Source of the DNA: Carposina sasakii
Taxonomy: Eukaryota; Arthropoda; Insecta; Lepidoptera; Carposinidae
Reading direction: 5' to 3'
Assembly: GCA_014607495.2 (NCBI GenBank)
Contig: CP053150.1
Span: forward strand, 9,816,495-9,880,494
Length of the DNA stretch: 64,000 nucleotides
In this document: positions 18,106 to 29,720 of the stretch, one piece after another
Layout of the letters: every line of letters starts with the position of its first letter
Numbering within the stretch: the stretch's first letter is position 1
Position numbers and translations under genes: made by a program
Notes under the pieces: model-generated
Seen by the model: the letters and a program-made list of their open reading frames with translations, nothing else
The model's database searches: none
Told to the model about the DNA's origin: nothing

Positions 18106-20835
18106 GTAGTGGCGATAATAAAGATTTATATGTAATAGACATTGAAAAGAAAATATTAATAGCCAATTTTTCGTTTTGAATATTGGGACTGATGATTGAA
18201 GTTCGTTTTTATATTTCAATATCTATTAATACTACCTATACACTGTTGTAAATGTTTATTACTCTATATTAGTACCACGGGAACTTAGCTCTACTAGTAT
18301 CCGCACTCGGTAACCGTAACACTGCGGCACACCTGCAGATAAACCAAGAAAACAGCCTGATTAAGCACAGACTTAACTCGTAAACCCTCTAAGGACGTGT
18401 CTTATCAGCTTCTTGATCAGAAATTTATGGATAATAAATTAGTTAACTGTTTAACGTACCCTTGTTTTAGGTGAATGCTGCAAATATTACTAACGGCCTT
18501 CGAACACGAAAGCTTTTAATTTAATGATACAAACAATTGCGGTTCTGGGCAAGTTTATAACAGTTGGAATGGCCCGACTAGGAGGTGATTAGATTGATGG
18601 GGCCAACTTGTTTGTTTTAATTTCGAAAAGTTTTATGGAGTTCCCCCTGTTAATTCGCCGTTGTTTTTCGTCTGTTCTTTGGCACGCGGCGATTTGTAGG
18701 TATTGATGCGATATTGATTTTGAAATTCTATAGGTAGTATTTTTTTAAAATACAAATGGTAAGTATAATTTTTAGTCCACAGAAAATCCACACACTTCTT
18801 CTTTTTCAGATTCTGATTAATTTGAAGATTTGAACACAAATTATGAAACTTTAATCAACCTGCCCAATTAGTAATAAATCGATAGGTGTGCCTACCTTTA
18901 AATATTTTATTGGGCACTTGCTTAATTACATGTGTAGGTATACTAAAAATGAACTCACATATAATTCTAATAGTCATGCTCATTGGCATCAAAGAAGTTT
19001 AGCAGAATCGTGCAAATTACACACTGTCTTTTCGCCAGTTAGACTCACATGGTAAGCCTACCGTCGCTTTTTTTTTAATAAAGCAACCGACGACAAATCT
19101 AACAACGAATGTTTCATCGTTCAAAAAAAAAGCTAAGTTAATAATTTGTCTTACAAACTGGATTTCATAATGTTGTATTTCATGCTGCAGCTTTCAGCTG
19201 GATGCTTTTAGAGGGACCATAAAAAACGCGAGCGTAACAGATAGATTGATATATCATATTCTCGGTAGACCCGCCTCTAATCTCAACTAGCTTGAATTAT
19301 GGCGGGAAATATCCTCTCATTCTTTGCATAAGCCATAAATCACAAGCGTCCGGAATCCCGGAGGCATTACGTAGGGGAAAATAAGCAATAGATATTAACT
19401 AGAGAAAACCTTTTGTGGGATACTTCGTTTTACACTTTGAAAGATATTCTGAAATCTTTTTTGCTGACGGACATCTAGATATGCGGCAGCGTATCAAACA
19501 AACAGAACTGGCATCCATATTATACTTCATCACATTATTATATTCATAACATTTTCATATATTTCAGCTAATAGAAGTCCACTACTGCACTACATACTCA
19601 GTTCTTCTTTTATGAACTCATAGTTGATCTCATAGTAAAAGTTATTTCTTTTTACTAACCTAGTCTCGTGTCTCGTGAAGCATTTTGGGGCTATTATCAT
19701 TAATTAGGTACACTGATTTCCACTGTATTAATGTTAATAAAAACTATAGTATTATGTTTAGTCGAGAGAAAGCTGATGCATGTCTTATTGTGCAAAAAAT
19801 ATAAATATTAAAAAATACGATGAAAAGACTTTCATAAACACGAGTAGCATAATAGAACTCAAGCTTTAAACCTAAGAAGTATTGTTATTATAAATGTTGA
19901 TTTTTCTTATAGAAACCAACATTGATTTATCTGAAAATATATAAAAATGATACCTATTAACTGTGGAACCACCTAAATAAAAGCTATACTAACCTAGCCG
20001 TAACATTACATTTCCGTCATCATATAACGTCCAAAAATCTTATATTTTGAGAATAATGTCTCCTAAAAGCATGTTAAAAAGTACTTTAACACGAAAAAAA
20101 TTCTAAAACACGAGGAAGTTTCGTTTAAGAGCCGCTATTAACGCAACGACATTAAGCCTCGCCTATAAAACTACGGAGCCTTAAAAACTTTGTAATTTTG
20201 TAGACGTGTGGTCTCCTAAAAGCGGGTTCTGCATCAGATTGTCATTGTATATGTTTAAAAAACTTTAAAAACGGTTACATATTATAAAGCAATCTTTTGT
20301 TTCAAGTTTTTGTTGGATTAGTATACTTAATATTATGTAGGCTATTTTTTATATTATAAGTCATACTCGTAGTTGTAATTAAGTTGTAAATAAGGGGTTA
20401 AATACATAATTGAACTCATTATAAGTTTCATACTGGTGCTTGGTAGGTACGAGACATATAAAATCTACTGACTTGACTACTAATAAAAATATCACACGAA
20501 CGTTTTTATCAGCGGGGAATCGACCCTTTGATGATGGTAATAAACTCTACAATGCTATAAAAACTTCGTTTTCTGACACCGTAAAGTTCATACTAAGAAA
20601 TTGCCAAGAAAGTAAACAAACAAATTTTTTATTCAACTCTTGAAGCGATAAATTATACTGCAGTCAGAAACAGTACATTTATAAACAGAAAGAATTTGCC
20701 AGACGTATTATGTTTTCTTTCATTTCTACTCGAATACAATACAAAAGGTGGTCACAAACCAATGAACTCGTGGAAATATCAACCGTGTGTGATTTTTCAC
20801 AATAACCGTTCATGCAATAGAAACGTATCGTGACA
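18106..20835. other. Non-coding stretch
   Basis: Mostly AT-rich. GC-richer islands at about 18540-18700 and 19240-19375 have no open frame with good splice sites and look like non-coding sequence, possibly regulatory. Confidence 0.3.
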
Positions 20836-20911
20836 TATAAAAATCCTTTTTACACCTCGTCAGTCGCGCTCCAACTCAACAACTTACATAATAAAGAGAT
20901 AATCTGTGAGT
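20836..20911 (+). promoter_or_regulatory. Candidate core promoter and first non-coding exon
   Basis: TATAAAAA at 20836 is followed by an arthropod-type initiator (TCAGT, +1 at about 20862), a GC-richer ~44-nt leader without ATG, and a good splice donor (CT|gtgagt at 20906). TATA-to-start spacing is about 26 bases, slightly short. No downstream exon is assigned with certainty; 59190-59274 is a distant possibility. Confidence 0.35.
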
Positions 20912-22157
20912 GTAACACGCGAGCTTTTACTTTGCTTTCTTTTGGCCATGGTCATATAATTCTCAACTAAATACCTATACCTAATAATAGTTGCCTTTGA
21001 TTAGTGATGTACAATAATTTGTTCATCGTCACATTTTTAAAAGCAGCAGATTTAAAGAAACCTTCAATTATTTTTGTCATTTATATATAGGTAGAATCAA
21101 GTAATCTGCAAATTAATATATTATTATAATTTCGATCTTAATAGCCAAACATTTCTTACAAAAAAATATTAATAAACTAAACTGTATAAGGATTTGCGGT
21201 ATGATTACAAGACCGTATCTAAAGTTAAAAACTGTCTAAAAATAATAAAATGTCTGTCAAAATTAGACAATATTAAAGTTAGTTTGTAATGGCACGAAAA
21301 TATTTTTAAAAATTCTATCGTTACAAAAAAATAGCCCGACATTTTTTTTAAACAATATTTTGTTTTACTACAATTAATATTAAGTAAGTACTTGTTTATG
21401 TTGGGTAGATAACAGGTATTTACCAACAAGAATATTATGTTATCATTTTATATTACGAATATTATGTTATCAATCATTGCTACGCACAAGATTTACAAAG
21501 GTAAAAAGATTCAAACAAATATTCAGTCGCTCCTCAGGGGAGCGTAGTATCATGTAACTTTTATTCCTAACAAGATCAATACAAACTGATAGTTTCAGTT
21601 TTACCTGTTTGTTTATTCACTTGTACATTTGTATGCTTGTCGATCTTCTGCTATAAGTTATCATCAACTACCTGTATTTTTATAATCACCTACTGTATTT
21701 TTATATAATGTGATTTTGAATACTGTATGTTATGACTGTGTAGGAGATTCTGATGTAAATTCCTATCACCTATTATGTACCTATACAATGGCAAATAAAT
21801 TCATTCATCCATTCATTTGTTTATTTAAGAAAAGAGTTCGGAATGTTCGTTCAATCCGTTTTTAGATATTTCAACAAGAAGTCAAAGGAAAAAACCTAAG
21901 TATTGATAAGGTCACTACCTACGCACACTTCACTGAAATTTAGTTTTGTATCTATTTTTAACATCCTCAAATTTAAAAATAATATTCATGCTTAGTACTC
22001 TGGACGAAATCTCATTAAGAAATGTAATTGTACAAATTTTACTATAGGCACAATATTTAAGTATATATATGTTGATAAAAAAGAATACATATGTATAAAG
22101 TCAACGGTTACAAAGACATACAATATCACGTTATAGCCCAGCGTTATAGCGGTTATA
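20912..22157. other. Non-coding stretch
   Basis: AT-rich, with no gene or clear repeat until the SINE. Confidence 0.3.
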
Positions 22158-22500
22158 GCGGTGATAGCCCAGTGGTTAAGACGTGCACCTTCCAAGCGGG
22201 AGGCGTAAGTACGATCCCAGTCACGGGCCTGTACCAATGAATTTATTCATGTACAGATTTTAATGTTGTAAAATTGTCACATAGCTCGTGCCTCGGAAAG
22301 CACGTAAAACCGTTGGTCCTGCGCCTGATCTCTCTCCGGTCGTGTCGCCTTTCTGTCCCATCGGACTATGAGAGTAACGGAAAAGAGTGTGCATCTGTGT
22401 TTGCGCACATACTTGTGCACTATAATATCTCCTGCGTACCTGGCCAATCTCCGTAGAGATTGGTCGCCTTGGTCGAAATACGGTCGGAGATCATCCTCAT
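22158..22500 (+). mobile_element. tRNA-derived SINE, family A
   Basis: The head GTGATAGCCCAGTGGTTAAG resembles a pol III A box and CGATCCC a B box. The body contains TCTGTCCCATCGGACTATGAG and ends near GGTCGGAGATCATCC. The first ~15 bases of the head are repeated just upstream (22129-22157). An antisense partial copy is at 47409-47575. Confidence 0.75.
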
Positions 22501-22562
22501 CATATTATACCCAACCGCCTTCCTATTAATTTAATAATAGAGCAAATTTTTCCCCCTTTATT

Positions 22563-22785
22563 GCCGATTGGTCTAGTAGGTAGTGACCCTGCCTGCGACG
22601 CCATAGGTCCTGGGTTCGAATCCCGGTAGGTGCAAACATTGATATGATGAATATCGATGTTTGTTTCCGAGTCATGGATGTTTCTATACTTATCTATGTA
22701 TTTATATACCGTTGCTTAGTACACACGACACAAGACCTTAGGGATCTTAGTGTGGGACTAGGTTAATGTATTGTGCAGTGAAAAA
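22563..22785 (+). mobile_element. tRNA-derived SINE, family B
   Basis: The head has an A-box-like TGGTCTAGTAGGTAG and a perfect B box GGTTCGAATCC. The body ends with TTAGTGTGGGACTAGG and an A-rich tail. The anticodon region does not fold like a working tRNA. An antisense copy of the head is at 58340-58432. Confidence 0.75.
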
Positions 22786-24934
22786 AAAATTATACAAATT
22801 ATAAATAGTTTTAAATACTTATTGTTTTTATTAATAAGTATCTAATAAAAAACAGACAAAATAAGCTTCAAGCTTCAGTCGTAAAATAAAAGTAATCTTC
22901 ATACACTTCTCTTACTTTTACGGTTTACGAGTACACCCCGCTTTTCGACTATCTTTGTCTAACGGTTCAGTCGTTTTGTCGTGAAAGCAACAGACATACC
23001 GAGTAACTTTCACATTTATGATATTAATAAGGATAAATAGTAAAGATAGCAATATCCAAAGTTAATAACAATACTTTTCTTTCGCATTCATAGCAATGTT
23101 TCTAGAAATGTTAGTAAGCTTCGCACTCATATATCAAGAGGTGTAGTCAAGGGGCCTCATTTTGCGTGAGCCTCCTCTGGGACAATATATCAACCGCAAT
23201 TTATTTTCTTCTGTAACCTTTCATAACCCACTCTTTTTATTCTACGTTGCCGCAGACACACGGGAATGTTACAAGATTATCCGCATAAAGTTACAGATAC
23301 GTTTCTGTTTCCCTTTTTTCAATATGTCTGCGTTCGCGAAAACTTTTACGTAATGTTCTTGTGTCTGAACAATATTTGCCACTCAATGTTAGATTGATTT
23401 GTTTGTTATGTAATATAGATATATATGCTGTTTTGGGTTTATTCGTTGCCATGCAATTTCATATTTTTAAGTAGGTAATTAACAATTAAACATTTTGCGG
23501 CTAGCTCTTAATATAGAATTGCCCAAGTCCTTTACCGTTCTCCTAACCACAGGTATACGAGTATGTATACAGATATATATATATAACAATAACGATGATA
23601 ATATTTATGTTTAGTTTAAAAAGGAATTATCTTCATATGTACCGAGATGTGTATTCCAATCACGTATACCACTGTGGCGACGAGATACAAACCCTGCGGG
23701 ATATGAAACGGTTCACGGTGTAGGTACTCCCAGCAACATATGTACCTAAACCTTATAAAAAAAATGTTTATTCTCAGACTAAGTCCATAAACTATATTAT
23801 TAGTAGTTTCGACTTTACAAACTATATAAGTACATATATCTTAAGTTTTATTCTTAATTTAGTATATTTTGTGTGGTGCTTGATGCATATTCTCTAAATA
23901 TTTTTTAAAACTTTTGAGTTAAGTGTAATGTTTTATTCAATATATTTATTCAAAAATAGTGGAATTATCACAAATCAAAGCTATTTCTGAAACCATAAAA
24001 ATAAAATGATAAAATTACGTCAAATTTAAATGTTGAATGTGATTGTCTTATAATTACAATAAATAAATGTGGAATCTACGAGTGTTAGGTGGTTTATTAT
24101 ACTAATTGAAATAATCTTACATTTTATTTGTGTATATTGACAACATCCCTGATGATAATGTAATGTTTACTGCAACACCAGTCTCTCACAAGTAGTCTGC
24201 ATTATTTTACACTAAATAAGTTGAAGTTTAAAAATAAATACCTACATATTTTATCTTACTTATTTTAATATATACAGATATATTGAGTGATCTCTGCCTA
24301 CCCCTCTGGGAAAGAGGCGTGATTTTTATTTTTGTATGTATGTATAATGAGTAGGTACGTAAGTTAATTACAACAAAAAATTGGATAACCAATACCGCCT
24401 TAATTTAATACCCGTGTTATATTGCCATGGAGAGAGAACATTTATTTTTAATTTGGAAATCCCATGGCAATCGCGGATCCAATAAAGCTTTGCAGCGATT
24501 TCTCCATTTTAAGCCTATTAGTCATTAAATGTTTTATCAGCCACCCTAGCACGACCACGCATCGTGGATATCGTATCGTCTCTACAAAATTCAACATGGC
24601 GGCTATATATATATCGTATTTTACAGGCTAAATGTCGACAAATCGGTTTATCATATAGTGTTTCATAGGTATGCCACTTATGCAGGTCATGCTACTTGTG
24701 CAGGTTATAATAATCCTTCGAAATTTACGTGAAATAAATTTATATTTTGCACACCTAGAAAACTGTCACAAGACTTAAAGCGGGAATTGAAAAAATGAGC
24801 TTTGCAAAATGTGACTTCGGTTTTGCCTGTTATGATAGTTTTTTAGAGGATGTGCGATTTGTTCTCACAATTACTGATAGAAACCGCTCATAGATAGAAA
24901 CTTGCCTATTTATTCTCACCCCTTATACATTACT
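22786..24934. other. Non-coding stretch
   Basis: AT-rich. A short SINE-like tail (CTCTGCCTACCCC...GAGGCGTGAT) is seen at about 24292-24345. Confidence 0.3.
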
Positions 24935-25065
24935 AGCATGCAGCATGCATATATCTCCTTCTTCGTACTCCCAACTATTTGTAGTATGCAAAATTTCGAG
25001 ATGATTGGTTAAGTAAATAAAGCATGAGGATGTAACATGCAAAAAACAAACGTACTTTCGCATTA
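24935..25065 (+). mobile_element. Partial ACTAG-type repeat
   Basis: Shares ATGCAGCATG, ACTCCCAACTA, TATGCAAAATTT and GATTGGTTAAGT with the fuller copy at 46807-46975, but lacks the ACTAGCTG head. Confidence 0.6.
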
Positions 25066-25429
25066 GTTGGTAATAACTGGATATTGGAAAAAATGTCAAA
25101 ATAAAAAAAAAGTAATAGGTCATATCAATTATTATCCACCCAGGAAAAATGTCCATGAAAGATTCGTAGACGACTTTGTCGCGTGGATCAGCCAGCCGGA
25201 TAACAAAGCTAGGTACATAAAAATCAAATAAAGTAAATATACATTAGCACGTACAACTTGAAACAGTCAGCTATATTAGTTCCAACGTGTGACAGGGATA
25301 GCAGCAATCGATGTTCGTGACGGCGATAAATCGTTTAATCTGGCCTCCGGCCGATTCCCTACTGAACCGACTGAGATAGGTTACGATTTTTGGTATATTT
25401 TTTTCTGTAAATATTCATTTATATTAGAT

Positions 25430-25762
25430 ACTAGTGGACGCCCGCGACTCCGTCCGCGTGGACTACAGAAAAAAAAAACAAAATATCGAAATTATCCGGG
25501 ATAAAAACATTTTCCCAGGATAAAAAGTTGCCTATATGTTAAGTGGGACCTGTCACAATATATTCCTGAAAACTGCATCGAAATCGGTTCAGCCGTTTAG
25601 GAGATTAGCGTGCACAAACGCACAGACAAACCGACAAACAGACAAAAATTCAAAAAATCATTGTTTTGGGTACTATTGCGTTGATATTTTCTATAATATT
25701 TTTTCTTATATATCTTTCATGTACAGACAGCGATCCGTTACATTTTTATTATATGTATAGAT
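25430..25762 (+). mobile_element. Lepidopteran ACTAG interspersed repeat
   Basis: Begins ACTAGTGGACGCCCGCGACT, contains TTATCCGGGATAAAAAC and ATCGGTTCAGCCGTTT, and ends near CAGACAGCGATCCGTTAC. This is an uninterrupted copy, useful as the empty-site reference for the copy at 29124. Confidence 0.8.
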
Positions 25763-26722
25763 TAATGTATTATGACAAAATTTGGCCTTATGAACATGTT
25801 GTTTAGGTATGGGACGAGCAAAACCTTTCAGCAAGCTCAATAAGGCGATACTCACACTGCTATAGCTTTCGCGGTGAATGTCACATCACTGACAGGTACG
25901 AGTACACTGCAAGGCCCGGCAATTTTTTTATATTATTTTGTGATAGACAAAATACACACTCAATGAACACACTACCTAGGTAATTCAAAATCATTTAAAT
26001 CGGGGGTGTTGTCTGTTCACAAAGATAATAATTATCTCAGAATGAGAATTGTTCCTTATTTCATATTAGGACTATAAATAGGTAGGTAAGTAGGTAGATA
26101 CCATTCATACATATGTACGTACATACTATATAGTCACGCCGATCATCCTCCAAGGAGGTTGGGCAATTAAATTTAACTACCAGGTGGGATTTAATGGGCG
26201 TGGTGAGCCTACCGCCACTTTTGGGCACGAATAGGTACCATAATCTAGCGACCGGTAACGAATGCAATAGGAAATGTTTCCGTGCCGTTCTTAATAGGTA
26301 TTATAAAGCTATTAAGCGTCAGAGCCTCGTCCGTTAAATAGCAGAATGCACGACGGGCAGATGAGGTTGACTTTGGATTCTAAGCTGTTAGTCGAACCCA
26401 CTTACACCCTTATAACTTATACACCTTGAAAATAGTCCCAAGAAGGATACAAGAAATTAATACACCATCAGACATACATCAGAACGACCCGTGTAATGCC
26501 ATTATTCCGGCAATAGGTAATCGGCGTCCGTGACTGCTATAAATCGTTTCATTCCGCCCCTATGAGTCGACTGACTTTCGTTTCGAAAAAATCGATATCA
26601 ATGTTAAGATATGGCTTATAATGTTGGCCTTCCTGGCTGAAGGGAGAAAGGCACTAGCTCTCCTTTTCTGAAAAACTGCCGAATACCGCCGAACTCAAGA
26701 GCTTTAAATTTTTGACAAATGA
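25763..26722. other. Non-coding stretch
   Basis: Contains a GC-richer block at 26527-26565 that resembles one at 25312-25350. No gene is seen. Confidence 0.3.
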
Positions 26723-26917
26723 GGTATGATTCCGAGCTAAGCAGCACGCTGCACTGTTGCCGCTGCATTGCTGCCGCAGCAATACTGGTCCGCATACATT
26801 GTCTACAGGTTTATATGACAGTATATTATTCCGAGCTACGCAGCAATGTCGCGGCAGGACTGCAGTGGCAGCACTAAAAAGGCTAGTGCAGCGTGCTGCT
26901 TAGCTCGGAATCATACC
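26723..26917. mobile_element. MITE with perfect 33-bp TIRs
   Basis: 26723-26755 and 26885-26917 are perfect inverted repeats starting GGTATGATTCCGAGC. A shorter inner copy of TTCCGAGCTACGCAGCA lies near 26830. It is non-coding, and the target duplication is unclear. Confidence 0.8.
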
Positions 26918-29123
26918 TTAATTTTATTCTAGTGTAGGTACTTACGGCTTTTTATTTAAGTTACAGCAATGATTAATTATTATAGGTAAACTGTGTTTGT
27001 ACCTAGTAAGCGACTACCAATGATTTTCTTCTTATAACAAACTTCGACAAAGATTATAGTGCTAGTTTTTATTACGAAGGTAAATTAATAAGATCGATTA
27101 CAGAATATTATGCAAATATTAGGCAATTCTGCTCATACTATCGAATACCCTTGGCTTACAAAAAATTTCGTTTTAATATTTATTATAACAATATTAAAAT
27201 TAAAATAATTGAAACACTTGATAGGATTGAGACGAATTCTGAATATTGATATTTTAATTTCGGCAACCTTTAAATTGTGTTCCAAATCGATTATGTAAAT
27301 GTTAAGAGGATTTTCAGCTCAAGACGGAGGAACAGGATTATTTTGCTTGAGGTATCACAAGGTGCGCTCGTTTAGAATGTACATACTTTCAAAAATAAGG
27401 TGTCGTGTACTTGTGTGTGTACTTACATATAGCTACTATAAGTACATTAATTGATCTTTATTTTATAAGTCAGCTAAATTACTAAATTGTATAATAATAA
27501 TTTTGTTTTCAAACTTTCTTATTTACTACTTTTATTTCGCTGTAAAAAAATGCTCTGAAACTCACAAATATATGTATATCTCAGTATTTTATATACTTTT
27601 ACAGTCCAATAAATGGACCAAATATTTTGAAATTGAAAGCTAAGAAATGTACTCTCTAGGTACAGACGAAAATTCAGTATATGCAAGAATCTGCGGCCGT
27701 GTTCAGCGGGACGAAAAAGATAACATTAGAGCCTCCAGGGGCCTGGGGCACTTCCACGGGGTTATTGAATTAAAGGTAGTCCACACTAGGGCACAATAAA
27801 TTGTGCCCCAACATGGTAATCTAGGTAAGTGTGTCTCTGGCATTTTCGTAGGTCTATGTATTTGTTTAAGTTTTTTAGTTTACCATCAATGTTATTAATG
27901 GTTGCTTCACGTAAAACATTTATGTAGTTATGTAAATAAAAATATGTACTTATTACTAGACCTAAAGGGTAAGTAATTTATATTGGATGAGATAAAAAAA
28001 AACTTAGACTACATGAGACGTGCGTTCTCTAGAAATAAAAGAAATAAAATGATTATTAATTTGCTAAATTGTAATAAGCACAGTGAATAGAGAGACTAAA
28101 AAAGGGGGTTTACCTTACAAACGGTCCTTACAGCCTAAACCTTGTAGGGTGTGTTTCTTGTATAAACTAGGCATCCGATGAGTAGGGATTTTTCGAAATA
28201 ACACCCCTAAGAGGGTTAAAAGGTGGGAAAAAGTTAGTATAAAAACACGATTATTTGGTACATTCTACTTAAAATGTTGTATCAATTAAGGGAAATACTA
28301 AGTCGGTGTTGCCCTAAACTCATATCTTGAAGAACCACTGGCGAAACCTAACCGTTTCAATGCTTTCTGCTAATTAGTTTTCGAAAATGTCGATTTTATG
28401 TTAATACCCTTGATGGTCGAGGGACTCTTTATTCCATAGTATATACTGAGAGCCTGATAGAGCCTTATACTGTATCATGTAAGAAACTCTTGTAGAATTC
28501 GCGTGGATTCCAAATTCTAGCCAAAACTGTAGAAAAATCAGGTATTTTTTCATACAATATGGTGCACCAGTCGATATAGCAAAAAGCAGTAATCCGTTAT
28601 TTTTATTTTTAACCCCCACTCCATCGAGTTTGTTTAACAAAATATATAGGTATATATTTTGTAGCTAATTTAATTCTCTACAAATTTTATTAAGATAATT
28701 GTTTTTCTAGAATAGGCCACAACTGAATTACAGTGTTTTAAAGTTCGAAGATTGACAAATTTCTGAAAAAATCGTCTTTTTTATTTTTAAAAGGTGAATA
28801 TTTCTGTAAATATTGATCCTATAGATAAAATTTAAGAGAGTAAGTTGAAGGAAATTTCATAATCTACAACATGTCCATAACTAAAATGTACCTAAGCAAA
28901 ATTATGGTACAACATTTTTAAAAGCTGTCGGTTTTTTCAATTTGGCGGCGGGTGCGGAAGGGGGGGAATTGTGCATTTTGCATTTTAAAGCACTCACCAA
29001 CCATCCTAGACAACATATAAAAAATTCAGAAGTACCGGACCGCTTGCAAGGTAAAACTCCTCTATTGACTGAACTATAAAGCGTGGTACGATAAAATGAT
29101 TAATAGAATTATATTAATTAGAC
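26918..29123. other. Non-coding stretch with a small repeat
   Basis: 27700-27780 (minus) matches 30018-30080 (plus): GGAAGTGC, then AATGTTATCTTTTTC. This is an interspersed repeat fragment. Otherwise nothing definite. Confidence 0.4.
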
Positions 29124-29720
29124 TAGTGGACGCCCGCGACTCCGTCCGCGTGGACTACAGAAAAAACAAAATATCGAAATTATCCGGGATAAAAATATTT
29201 TTCCGGGATAAAAAGTAGCCTATATGTTAAGTGGGACCTATCACAATATATTCCTGAAAACTGCATGAAATCGGTTCAGCCGTTTCTGAGATTAGCGTGC
29301 ACAAACGCACAGACAAACCGACAACCAACAAACAGACAAAAAATCCAAAAATCATTGTTTTGGGTACTATTGCGTTGATAAAGGTATTCTATAATATTTT
29401 TTCTTATACAGGGTGTAACAAAATGGGTATATTAAGGGAAAGGCTATGTAAATAGCCCAGTAAAAGGAACCCATCCACAAAATTTCAGACTCGAAATCAC
29501 ATGTTTCTTTTTCCAGATAGTATGGAGGATTCCTAAACAACTCAGGAATGTTCATACAATCTTGTAAAATAAACATGTGATTTCGAATTTCAAAGTCTGG
29601 AAATAGGTTCTCTATAGTGGGTTGTTTACATAGCTTTTCGCTTAACATACCCTTTCTGTTACATCCTGTATATCTTCCATGTACAGACAGCGATCCGTTA
29701 CATTTTTATTATATGTATAA
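29124..29720 (+). mobile_element. ACTAG repeat interrupted by a nested MITE
   Basis: Starts ACTAGTGGACGCCCGCGACT and matches the 25430 copy up to the TTCTTATA at 29401-29408. A 260-bp element follows, then the match resumes at TATCTTCCATGTACAGACAG. Confidence 0.82.
29409..29668. mobile_element. Nested palindromic MITE, TA target duplication
   Basis: TIRs start CAGGGTGTAACAAAATGGGT and end TTACATCCTG. TA flanks both sides, and removing the element plus one TA restores the sequence of the 25430 copy. Nearly the whole element folds back on itself. A sister copy is at 63496-63760. TA duplication suggests a Tc1/mariner-type source. Confidence 0.85.

Noticed and set aside
22563..22640. tRNA gene
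   Set aside because: It has good A and B boxes but no proper cloverleaf, and is followed by a SINE body and A-rich tail.
27674..27771. Protein-like open stretch after an AG
   Set aside because: The same sequence recurs in opposite orientation at 30018-30080, so it is a repeat fragment. No donor is present.
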